NCBI GenBank assembly: GCA_001247695.2
Contig: LGRX02030290.1
Location: 62,001 to 126,000 of the forward strand
Length of the DNA stretch: 64,000 bases
Reading direction: 5' to 3'
From: Cymbomonas tetramitiformis
Lineage: Eukaryota > Chlorophyta > Pyramimonadophyceae > Pyramimonadales > Pyramimonadaceae
Notes under the pieces: generated by a model
The model's input: only the letters and a program-made list of their open reading frames with translations
The model's database searches: none
Told to the model about the DNA's origin: nothing
Shown here: positions 43,267 through 53,639 of the stretch, piece after piece
How positions within the stretch are numbered: the first letter of the stretch is position 1
Layout of the letters: every line of letters begins with the position of its first letter
Program-made: the position numbers and the translations under genes

Positions 43267-44785
43267 ATGGAGTTTCGACCTGGACCGGGCTTCGTTGACG
43301 CAATGTTCATTTACGGTATGATGCTTGCCCTGATCCCGTTTGCCACCGATTCTTGGGTTGGTGTCTGCAGCACCTTCGACCTCGACGACGTCTTCCAATG
43401 CCCCTCGCTCGCATGGCTCTACCGCTCTTTCCGTGACTGTGACGTCGCACGTTCTCCGCGACATTACCCGAACGCGCTCAGGCGTACCACCTTCCCTCAG
43501 GCTTTCCAAGTTATGGGTGTTTACACTAGGGTGAAACGGTCCCTCACGAGGGACTCCGACATTGACGCCTCGCTGAGGCTGACTGACCACGTTCGCAACA
43601 CGCCGACAGCGAGTTCGCCGACTGTTACGAACCCCGACCCTGCTTCCAACACCGACGCCGACGTTGCGACGAGGAGGTACTTGCAGGAGCAGTCCAAACT
43701 GGTGGACGAGATCTACAAGGGGCGGCTGCATCGGACATGGGCCAAGGGTATCCGCGAGGATATCCTTGGCGACGAGAAACATCATTTCAGCGGTACGACC
43801 GACGCGAGCCTCCTCTCCGGTGTGGTGGTTCAGCTGCGTACGGAGTTCGTTCGAGTCCGCTGGACTGGACCTCGTTTCGTTCGACCTTGACGACCCCCCA
43901 GGCTCTGGTGGTGGGCAAGGTGAATGGGCTGCTGTACGACGTGCTTGGTCTCATCATCGAGAAGCACAGCAACGCGCACGTCTGGCTGACAGGTACGGAC
44001 ACGTCTGCCGACCGGGATGGGCGGCGAGCGCTGGTGGACATCGTCAAGCGCAGCGTGCCTGTGGCGTTACGGGAGTCCTTCCAGCAGGAGCATGCTTCGC
44101 TGAGTTATCCCGCAAACGTTGACCCGCAGCCGGTTTTGGATCGGGAACAACGTTTGGTGCGGGATAACAAGGCCGCCGACTGGACCCCCACCGAGGAGAC
44201 CAGGAAGCTCAGCCTGTACAACAGGCTTGACCCGGTGTTCTACACCGCGGTCAAGGTGCGTTAATATCCCATGGTGGCTGACCTCGCGTCCGTTTCCCTT
44301 GTGGCTCTGCGCTCTTTGGTTGTAGAGATTTATCAGGCATGGGCGCAGACGGACATCGGGAAGACCTTCCTGGCCAAGCCCGCGGACGGTACCACGTCCG
44401 CTCTGCTCACCAGCAGCGAGCACCAGATGCTGCTGGAGAAGATCGAGAAGGGGTTGACGGAGTTGGTACAGCAGCGGTACGAGGTGGCTCCGCCGGTGGT
44501 GCAGCGGCAGCGGGATCCGCCGGAGCAGCAACACGGGCAGCGGCAACAGCAGGGGCGTCGGCAGCAGCAGCAGCGCGGGCAGTCGCCGCGAGGCTTCCGC
44601 ACGGGGGTGCAATCCCCGCCATCGGTGGGCTACGATCCGGTGACGAGCAGCGGGCGAAGCCGCTGTGTGGCCGCTGCAAGAAGTCTGGTAAGGAGCTCTA
44701 CCACTTCTACCGCGACTGCCCTTGTAACAAACGCCGGCTTTTCATGGGACGGAAGCCGGGTTGTCCAGCTGGTGACACATTGTGA
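43267..44785 (+). pseudogene. Gag-like retrotransposon relic 1 with zinc knuckle, frame-broken
   Basis: Opens MEFRPGPGFVDAMF and reads coding-like to about 43850, then continues one frame back (ALVVGKVNGLLYDVLGLIIE, VPVALRESFQQEHASL). A stop lies at 44262, after which MVADLASVSLVALRS continues in the same frame into a Gln/Arg-rich basic region. The final part, in a third frame, has CGRCKKSGKELYHFYRDCPC, a Cys/His knuckle-like motif suggesting a nucleocapsid. Order (helical part, basic Gln-rich linker, knuckle) fits Gag. No protease, RT or integrase follows. Confidence 0.5.
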
Positions 44786-44845
44786 CACAGGTGTGACGTA
44801 CGCATGCCAGAGTATCGTATGTGGCACTGGCTTGCTTATGACGTA

Positions 44846-46880
44846 GTCGCGATGCAGACTGCTGATGACAGTGCATGGCTGGTTTCAGATCGATGTGACA
44901 GAGAATGCAGAGTACAGCCGATGGTGCATGTGGCAGATATTTGGTAGACGATTGACGACGTGAGCACGATCGAAGGAGGCAGTGAGATACTGTGACACAG
45001 GTGGTGGTCGCGCAGAGGTGAGAGCGCGACGCACGGACATGAGACTGGTAGTTTGGAGGTTACGAGTCAGATCTATGGATATGATATTACAGAGTCCGGA
45101 CGGACAGTTTTTCAGTAGCACTTTTTCAATTTCTCACGGGACAGCAGATTTTGGTGGTGTGAGCAAAACGCGCAGCGTTACTAAAAAGAAGATTCTACTC
45201 ACTGGAGAGTGGGGGCCCAGGCGCGTAAGTCTGGGTCCCCCACTATGGCAGAGAGGCACGCGTGGTGAATGCGCGTAGTTGTCGAGATACAGTGGAGATA
45301 GAGGCTGAATGAGCCTATGTTACGGACTTGGATATTTCTTGATGGGCTCGTATGCCTAATTTGGACACAGATATTGTGCCCGGAGGCACAACGTGAGCCG
45401 ATATGCCTATGCATCTGTATGTGTGTCATCGGGAGTAATCTGGGATTGACACGATGACAGTGAAATTGGGCTTGAAATCACGATGAGAATGAGTACCAGA
45501 TGTCCGGGGTATGACAGTATGACACTATGACACTATGACACTATGACACTATAGTAGTATGACAGTACTGTGGGGTAGTCATCGTGGCACTTAGTCAGAC
45601 CCTCGAGGAATGGCCAGATTCGCATCAGGATCGGAAAGACAATGAAATCGAATATCAGATGTCGGGGGTATGACAGTATGACAGTATGACAGTACAGTAG
45701 TATGACAGTGCTGTATGACAGTCATCGTGTCAGTCCGTCGACGTAACATCTGAATCGAGAATGACGAATCGGAATTAGAAATGAGATCGGATCGGGAATT
45801 GAACGTTGAGCCGTAGTGTGACATCGGCTGCCGGGTGGTTGACCCTGCAACCTGAGTGACGAGTGAATAAGTAGAGCACTTGAGAAGTGTTTGACCTTCA
45901 GAACTCGGAACCGAACTATCGTGTGTACCTCAATCTGGCCCTGATCCAGTATATTATAAAATCCGAATTGTGTACCTTTGCACGTTCAATCAAAAACATT
46001 ATTCCGAGCATCTGTCGTACTGCCCACGGGCACATTTGGTATCAATTGCGTTACTTTGAACGTCTCCGCGCGTTCAACCACGGACTTCTCGTAACTTACG
46101 GTATACTGAAGGGGGAGAGTTGTGCTTTTGGGATACTGGGCGCAATTTTTACGTCAAAAAGTCATTTTTTTCGAAGAAGGAATCCAAATAACGTTCCCAA
46201 AAGTCACAAAAAATCAGTATAACTGGGGGCTCAAACGGGCTCGGAAAGGCAAACATTCGTTTTCCGATCTTAAAACCCAAGTCCGTCCCAGGCCACAAAC
46301 GACCGTCAGGGATCACCCTGAAGGGTTTCCCCGGTCTATAGTAGCCAGAAAAACCTCGCAGTTCACCTTTCAGAGCCCTAAAAGTAGCTAAAACAGCCAA
46401 AAACAGCCCAAAACAGCAGTTTTAGCCCGTTTTCAGCCTACTCCAAAACCTTCCCCAACAGCTCCCACCACCAAAAACCCTTCCCTCAGACCCCATAGAA
46501 CGGTCCAAAACCCCCCAACACTGCCCTCACGGCCATCAGTAGTCGGGAAAGCCCTCCAAAATAGCGCTTTTAGTGGTTTCTGGACAGCTCCTCTGGCACT
46601 CTCTGGCACTCTCTGGCAGCGCTCTGGTTGGAATATTTCTGGAACATACGGAGCCCGGCTACCTTCTGGGACCTTGCTGAGCCTTTTGTTCGGACCTCAC
46701 ATACCTTCACCTGCAGTTTTTTGACCTCTGCCTGCGCACCTGAGCACTTGAAAACTGTGTCGCGGAGCCCTGGCGAAATTTTGAATACGCCGGTGTATAT
46801 CAGTTCCCCCACAAGAGTACAGAAGAGCGTGGTGGAAACATGGGCCACTGAAGTGGGTATTTTATCCAGACCCTACCTTC
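44846..46880. other. Noncoding region with GACAGTATGACACT microsatellites
   Basis: 45505-45570 and 45668-45720 hold TATGACACTATGACAC and TATGACAGTATGACAG arrays. GATGTCNGGGGTATGACAGTATGAC occurs twice (45500, 45659). 46590-46622 repeats CTCTGGCACT three times. The rest has no clear content. Confidence 0.4.
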
Positions 46881-47166
46881 CCACCTGCAGGCGCCTTCGA
46901 CCAGGACGGGCCTCCTTCCCCCTCCTCCTCTGACGACGAAGTGGAGGACAGCTGAACGCCTGGATAACGTCACCCTGGCTATCCCACCAGCGCGCTACAA
47001 CCGTGAGTGGTACCAGCAGGGGTACTTCTTCTATTACCCGTACACTCACGATCCAGCAATACCCGTGCTCCCTGGAACATTCGCAATACCCGTGCTCGAC
47101 GGCGTTCCTCCGTCTCCAGATATTAGCCCCCCACCTTCTCCTCAAGAAAGCGACACCGAAGAATAA
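46881..47166 (+). CDS. C-terminal coding fragment upstream of Gag relic 2
   Basis: Open frame ending at 47166: AERLDNVTLAIPPARYNREW, YQQGYFFYYPYTHDPAIPVL, then a Pro/Ser/Asp/Glu tail (PPPSPQESDTEE) and TAA. It may start after an acceptor-like CACCTGCAG at 46890. Looks like the end of a protein whose 5' part is not visible. Family unknown. Confidence 0.35.
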
Positions 47167-47208
47167 ATAAAAGGCGAGCAGACCCTACCTTCTGCTCACC
47201 TGTGGCTT

Positions 47209-47691
47209 TTGCCACACCCAGCCTTCGATCTGATTAGCTCAGCAGTTAACATGTCGCAGCACACATCAGAGTCTCTTTCCAGCATGGGGGTCAGTGCAGA
47301 GCCGCTACGCCCCCCACTATTCTCACCCCTCACCTTTCCGTCCCCCACCACATACGCTTCCACTTACCCCTTCCCACTCCCGGGCACCACCATGCCCTAT
47401 ACCGCAGTGCCACGCCCATACACCCTGCCCGATGGCTCCCCCGCACAAGCTGTATGGAATGGCTCCAACTGGGTACTCCCCCAATCAGCGCCCATCGCTG
47501 GGGGAGTGTCCCCGGTGCCATTTACACTGGGGACTCATCACCCCATGGGCTCGTACCCCACGCCGTACCAACAGCAGCTGCAACAACAGCAGCAATGGCT
47601 TGCGTACCAGCAACAGTGGCCACAACAACAACAACCGCTGGAACCAATGCAGCAGCAGCTACAGCAGCAGCAGTTCCAGCAGCAACAGTTA

Positions 47692-47722
<31 letters not shown>

Positions 47723-49942
47723 AGCAGCAACAGCAGCAGCCACGGCCGCAACAGCTGATACTAGCCACCTCGATGCTGTACGACCCTACGGCGGATCCCT
47801 CACTGCAGCCGCCCTTCATCAGCATTGGTGCCGCGATTCTTCCAGACCCTCTGCAGGCACCTTTTGATGGCGGATTCCGACAGGGCGCTCCGAGCGGGGC
47901 TTCACTCTTGGTGCGCCATCTCCCAGCGGTGACAGCCGATCCAGAGGCCCGCAGGCGTCGACGCTCCCGAAGGGAGTCCTCGGGCCCTGCAACGCACGGC
48001 AGGCACATCCCAAGCCTGAGCCGCTCACCAGAGCACTCTGACCCCGAGTCCGGCACGGACGTCAGCCGCACCAGTACGGGGTCCAGGGGGAGCCGGGGCA
48101 CGCTTGCGCGGGCAGAGCGCAGGCGGAGAGCTGCCCGCAGGTCCGGGTCTGATTCGGACGCAAGCAGCAGAAGTGAGCACATCCGCAGGGAGGTCCTTGC
48201 GGCAGTACAAGCCCTGGACCTCTCCGCGGTGCTCTCAAGAGGGCTCGTCCCGCCAGGCGCAGCTGTATCTGCGGAAACCCCCCCATCAGGCGACCCCCGG
48301 AGCAGTGCACAGGGAGCCCTGGCGGCGGATCAGCCCCTCGATGCGGACGCTGCAGACAGCGAGACCCCCCCCCAGAGTCTCTGACTGTCACTGGAGCGGT
48401 CCCCGCTGAGCCTCCCACTCAGGCCCCCCTTAACATGATGGTGGCTCGCCGACGACAATCGATGGAGTCAGTGGTGCACGGCGGTGGTAACCCTGATTCA
48501 GAGCACAGAGTCCCCAGCCCAATGAACTCGCCCCCAGGTCCCCCTGATGATCCACCCCCAGACCCTTCTGGCGATCCCGACCGAGGACCAGATCCCTCTT
48601 ACCCTCAGTATCCAGAGGTTCGGGCCCTCTTCATCACCCACGACGGTGGGTCACTGTGGGTACATCAGTCAGCGGGGGTGCGAGGCGCGGCGACTGTCTC
48701 CTTACCACGGGACGAGCGCCGCAGAGCTGGAGTACAGGGCGACACCATCCTCTTCACAATCATGCACCTGCTGGGAGCTCCGCTGACAGCTTATGCACGC
48801 ATGGGAGGTCGCCTACACCACACTCCGCTGCCCCTCACCAACCCTCGCGTGGAGACCTGGGTACTCATGGTCGACCGCGAGATCATGGACATGGCCATGG
48901 GGGACCCAGCTGCAGCTAATGTGCGATCTACGAGTATGGGACAGCCGGTGTGGGAGTGGATACCTGCCACTGCGCGGGAGTCTGAGATGCTGCACTTCGA
49001 CCAGGACGGTCTCGCCGCGTGGTCTGAGGTTAGCAACTCCGACTGGTACCGAAACATGAGCGTGGTGGCCGCGCAACCCCCATGCCCTTCCACACGCCTC
49101 TCCCGCTCCCCGCTCCATCACCAACACCTGCACCACCGCCCATTCCTGGGCCGCCAACCTCCGTATTACCGCCTGCCTCAACCGCAGTCCCCACAAATTC
49201 CGCGCCTGCACTCCCACCCGCGCATGCTCCAGGACCACCACCTTCAGCCCGCTTCCCCCACTCCGCCACCGCGAATCCCATCCTCTCTCCCAGCGCCGCC
49301 CCCTTTGTACCAGGCATCATCCGACTGCCGCAGGGCACTAATCTGCGGGCATCTTCGGACGAGGTCCGCCTGGAGCACAAGACCAAGGAGATGGTGCTGA
49401 AGCTGATCAGGGGCGTGACTAGGTTCCCCCGCTCCGCGGCCGACACCAAATCGGCCGACAAGGATGGCCTACTGGCGCAATTGGAGCACTACTCCAACCT
49501 GGTGCGGAAGACTTTCCAGGAGGCCATCGTGATCGAGGCGCTGACCACTCCCAGCTGTACGCCGTCTGTATCGGAGTACCAGGCGAGCGTGTCGAGCCTC
49601 CTCTGGAGCTTCAAGGAGCACACCCTACAAGACCAGCAGAAGAGGTTCTTAGAGCGTGCGGCGGGGACCTTCGGGTCCGACCAGGCCTGGCACCGGCGCT
49701 ACGTGGAGTTGGACGTGTTCTTCAGCGACCTGGCGGTGTGCTCCCTGACACAGGGCTACCTGGAGAACGCGCACGGCGAGGCTATTGCACTGAAGCAGGC
49801 GTCGAATGAGACCGCGGCGGAGTACTTTTCGCGGTTGGAGACCCGCATGGCTTCAGTCAACTTTCTGGCTGGCAGGGTCCCCAACTGCGTGGAGATGTCC
49901 AACCTGTCCATGCTCTCCACGTACCGCCGAGGGCTGAAGTAG
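47209..49942 (+). CDS. Gag-like protein 2, polyglutamine-containing, in three frames
   Basis: Likely start Met at 47251 (MSQHTSESLSSMG). Segment 1 is Pro-rich then has a long interrupted poly-Gln tract (about 47566-47745) and an Arg/Ser region. Frame 1 stops at 48384, but the next frame is open from a run of nine C (48365-48373) into TVTGAVPAEPPTQAPLNMMV. Segment 2 (to about 49080) reads PEVRALFITHDGGSLWVHQS. A second slip at CCCCC (about 49078-49082) leads to segment 3, a Pro-rich linker then a helical domain: LAQLEHYSNLVRKTFQEAIV, AIALKQASNETAAEYFSRLE, a Gag-type pattern. No zinc knuckle and no Pol follow. Both breaks need a one-base backward shift at a C run. Confidence 0.5.
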
Positions 49943-50329
49943 ACCCACTGGAGTGCAGTGCTGCAAGCTACTACTGTACCGTGAGCATTGTGGTGACGGT
50001 GTCCCTCTGGACTTTGACCCCGAGTAGCTTTTCTTCTGGCTCTGGCAGTACGCCACTTTTCTAGTGGTGTGCTGAGATGTACTTTGACCTCAACGTGGTC
50101 TTCAATTTGGTTTATGCTTTACTTTGACAACTACAATCTTGAAATCTGGTTTGCTGACACAGTGCCTTTCAGTTGTTTAGCGGGAGCTCCTTGCCCGTAG
50201 ATTTATGCACTTGCTTGTGCTGGCTAGAGGGTTCAAAATTGTGTATAAGAATTGCACAGTTTGATTAGCAGTTAGGTCTGTCAACCTAGCTCCTGCCCTG
50301 ACTCCACATCTGGACTTATTTGACTCACC
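49943..50329. other. Region after Gag relic 2
   Basis: T-rich, repeats of TACTTTGACCTCAAC and ACTTTGACAACTA words; no gene and no LTR identified. Confidence 0.3.
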
Positions 50330-50910
50330 TTGATGGAGAGTGTGATATATATATATATATATATGTTACGGTACAAGCGCGCCTTGGTATGAGCGCGCCT
50401 GTACCAAAATATTCTGGCACAGGCGCGCTTATACCAACAAGTTTTTTGGTACAGGCGCGCTCATACCAAAATCGGCTGGCGTATGCCAGTGGCGCGCTCA
50501 TACCGTATGTAACACACACACACACACATATATATATAATGCATACAGTAATCACTCACCTTTAAGAAAACAGGAAATTCACGCCAGCGTACTTTTACAT
50601 AGAGTTTTTAAATATGGGGGTGATGTATTAAATATGACGGAGTTTGGAAAAACGCTGGCTGTTTCCTTAACGTCGAGTTTCCTTAACGGTGAGTGATTAC
50701 TGTATTATATATCACACAGACCGAAGGAAAACGAAGCGTCCGGAGGCAGTCGAAAGGCGGGTGCAAACTCTAAGATGAGATAATGAAATACTTAGGCTGT
50801 TTTATTATCGGAGAGCGAACGATGCAAGGACGACGTGGCACCTCAGGTCGAGGGGTGACTAGAGACGGTACCGCTGCCCCCCTTATAGGGGGCAAAAGTC
50901 AGTGCCTCCA
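50330..50910 (+). repeat. Dispersed repeat family R2, copy with an inserted palindrome
   Basis: Begins TTGATGGAGAGTG then a TA tract, and after interruption continues ATATATCACACAGACCGAAG, GGAAAACGAAGCGTCCGGAG, AAGGCGGGTGCAAACTC, GACTAGAGACGGTACCGCTG, CCCCCTTATAGGGGGC. The uninterrupted copy is at 62050-62335. It may be part of an LTR or SINE-like element; ends not defined. Confidence 0.6.
50365..50513. mobile_element. 149 bp palindromic element made of GGTATGAGCGCGCC modules
   Basis: Starts GTTACGGTACAAGCGCGCC and ends GGCGCGCTCATACCGTATGTAAC-like, nearly inverted copies. The interior repeats GGTATGAGCGCGCC and GGTACAGGCGCGC in alternating orientation. It lies in the TA microsatellite of an R2 copy. 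Confidence 0.7.
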
Positions 50911-52165
50911 TGACACCACCTCACCATGAAGAGGTGAGGTGCCACAAGAATGCTTCATGCATGAAGACAAACCCAAAACCCTAGCTAATAAATGTCACAG
51001 GCCCAAAGGGGCCTTTTCCAGTCCAACTAGAAGCGGATCCCCGCATGGGCGTTGGCCCGGAACATTCTACAAGGCTAAGGGTGCCAGGCCCCACTACATT
51101 CAAAGAATCACTAACTAAATCTAAGGTGCACCACTAGACAGTTGCACACTGACGATCGTGTTGGTGGCGATGTCCTCGATTGCAGCAGAGGTGGTCGTAC
51201 AATCAATGGGAAGCCCTCGATCAACCAATGCCCTCGCGATGACATGACCCAAGGCGGCCTGGCACCACCAGAGCGAGCGCACCAACGAGGGTGGTGATAG
51301 TAGGCGCGCGACGGAAAATGCGGTGTGGACACCTCCTGTTGCACGCGACAGAAGGAGTCCAGGATGGGAAAGGTGCACGAGCACCACCACACACCACCAT
51401 ACACCGGCCAAGGGGCACGCAGGGTGGGGTGGAGAGTGGAGGATGCCACGGACGCAAACCGTTGTGGTCAGAGTTCTCGTAACTGGCGAAGGCGATAGAC
51501 TCGATGTTGGTGCCTGGTGCGCAAGCACCACCAGACACCACCAAACCATAGCCAAGTGTAAAACGCCGTTGATGTACTCGGAGAGATGCCAATGCAGCCC
51601 GAATCGCGGCCACGCGTGCACGTTGGTGCTCAGTGGACATTGCGACAGAAGACCGCAGAATTCTGCAAGCGAAAATTAGGGTTCCAAGAGGGAAAACGCA
51701 AATTCCGTAAAATTCGACAATTCCCAGCGATGAAAATGTCCAATCGGGGTAGATTCCCGCAAGGAAGACGCCGGTCAAGTCAAAAACGTCGTAGGAATAC
51801 CCAATCTCCCGCCAGAAGGGGCGCTGCTGACCAAAAAGTCGATAGAACGTTTGGGTTCTCGTCGACAACGTAACTTTTCGAAAAATCAGCGAAATCCAAC
51901 GATGTAGAACTCAATTGTGGGTGAAATTTGACGAGGAAGACGGCGGTCGCGTCAAAAACGTCGAGTGGTAGACCAATTTTCCGGCAGAAGAGGTGCTGCA
52001 ATTCAGAAAGGTGTAGGCCTAGTAGATGTTGTCGTTGAACGCGCTAGCTTCGCGCGCAACCAAAGAACAAATGTAGCCCCAAGCAGATGTAAACCCAGTG
52101 GGACAGGCGTAGCCCCAAGCGGGAGTCAGATGTAATAAAAGAGCGTTGGGCGCTCAGTCAGATGA
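50911..52165 (-). repeat. Region of two pairs of about 150 bp tandem duplications, coding-like on the minus strand
   Basis: On the minus strand LFCRKIGLPLDVFDATAVFL (from about 52000) and PFWREIGYSYDVFDLTGVFL (from about 51835) are tandem copies. Nearby, plus-strand GCACCACCACACACCACCAT (51379) and GCACCACCAGACACCACCAA (51525) mark a second pair. A 215-codon frame at 51221-51868 spans part of this but shows no known domain. Confidence 0.45.
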
Positions 52166-52689
52166 TGTCAGGGCTCGCTATGCGAACGCTATGTTGATGC
52201 GGCTGCTATTGAACAGTAACAGCCGAAAGTAATATTATGGTGGGTTATGAGTGCAGCAGTCTGGTGACCAGAAGTGCTTGCTTGAGCCCAATGCTCCTCA
52301 TATACTTCCAGTGCCCTCACACATCTCATGCGTTACCACCATCGGGTTGTGAACCCGAGGGCACTGGGTGAACTACCCGCATCGGCTGGTCGATATAGCC
52401 TTTGATGCTCGCATGCTGTTCATTTCATGCTAGAAGCGAAGACGCGTCTTATCAGGACACTTCGGTTCTTCAAGACTTGTCTTGCTTCGCCATCTCGATG
52501 CCATATACTTGGCCTCTCGCTGACAGATGTCACTCACCTTAGGTGGATGACAGACGTTATGACTGTACATGTCATAGTCGACCGTACTGACAATACTCGA
52601 CGACTGTATGTCATTATGACATATGACATGCCATGACATGACATGGTATGACATGTATGATATGTATGTCATCAGTCATATCCCTGACA
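52166..52689 (-). repeat. LTR copy 2 (3' LTR), TGTCAGGG family
   Basis: 524 bp; plus strand reads TGTCAGGGCTCGC at the left and ATATCCCTGACA at the right. The three-way-junction fold is at 52309-52366. Together with 52690-53505 it is an inverted, near-identical counterpart of 15836-17215. Confidence 0.75.
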
Positions 52690-53505
52690 GATCTCCCCTC
52701 TTAGAAGTGTTGTGACCTCACAATATAAGGTGCATACCTTTGTATATGTCTTTGATGTCTTTGTTGTTGAACTGGCCAGTCTTCTTACACCGATGAGGCG
52801 TCCCTCAAGGTGTTTTAGGATATCGGGGGGAACTGAGTCCACTTTAAACCCTCACCTTAGGCATATAGCCCTACAGTTCTTAGAATGTAGCCCCCCTGAT
52901 TGCTTTGCGTTTCGTATTTCAGAGTGACGCTCATGGTATCTTCCGAGGTTTACGTTACGGAGAGATATCGCGCTTGCCGATCGACGATTCGACCCATTGG
53001 GTACTTGTTTCCACGGCCTTATATAGTGCATCCACCCCTTCCTCCCCTCCTGAAGCTGCTATGGAGGTTCATAGGCAGAATGGAGAACCTTTTTTAAGGT
53101 TTGTTTTAATGCAAACGGAGAAGGCCCTGCTTAACGAGATATTGGACTTTAAATCCTGCACCCAATCTGCCAAACTCCTTTTTTCGGTCCGGTACGCGCG
53201 CTCTGACGAACATTTCATTGATGGATTCGACAACGTACTAATGTGAATTCGTTTAGTTATGTATGTCAAACACAACTCAGGATCACAAATCCGTCTACCT
53301 CAGCATTCCGGCAGCGCAGAATGACTGGCCATAAGATCCGAATGACAAACCACGGTCTGGCAAAGGCAGTATAGCAGTTTTTTATTATCCACAGATATGG
53401 TACCCGCATGTATGCGTATCTGTGCAAGGGTATGATTTGTACAAGGCTCGCTACACCTCAGCAAGGAAGGATCAATTCCCGCTCCTGTCATATCAATTTG
53501 ATGCA
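52690..53505 (-). mobile_element. 3' internal region and polypurine tract of a second TGTCAGGG-family element
   Basis: GATCTCCCCTCTT (52690-52702) is the polypurine tract read on the minus strand, identical to that of copy 1. The rest matches 15845-16660 in reverse complement. Homology fades near 53500. No protein domain recognised. Confidence 0.65.
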
Positions 53506-53514
53506 GGGTAAAAA

Positions 53515-53600
53515 TGTTAGGGATGTAACCCTGCAGTTCTCGGGATGCAGCCCTGCAGTTCTTGGGATGCAGCCCTGCAGTTCTTGGGATGCAGCCCTGA
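53515..53600. repeat. Array of CAGTTCTTGGGATGCAGCCC units
   Basis: Three direct units of 22 bp plus a partial one. Single or paired relatives occur at 57273-57334 and 58737-58780, and related CTACAGTTCTTAGAATGTAG lies in both LTR-element internal regions (near 16475 and 52870). Confidence 0.7.
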
Positions 53601-53639
53601 TTATTATTCGGTCGGCAATCATTGGCCAAAGTCATCGGC

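Noticed and set aside
47225..47255. GATTAGCTCAGCAGTTA as a tRNA A box
   Set aside because: No T-arm or cloverleaf follows; it lies just before the likely Gag start.
47522..48182. Cys-rich, Ala/Val-rich and Thr/Ala-rich frames across the Gag region
   Set aside because: They are other-frame readings of the CAG/CAA repeat that encodes polyglutamine.
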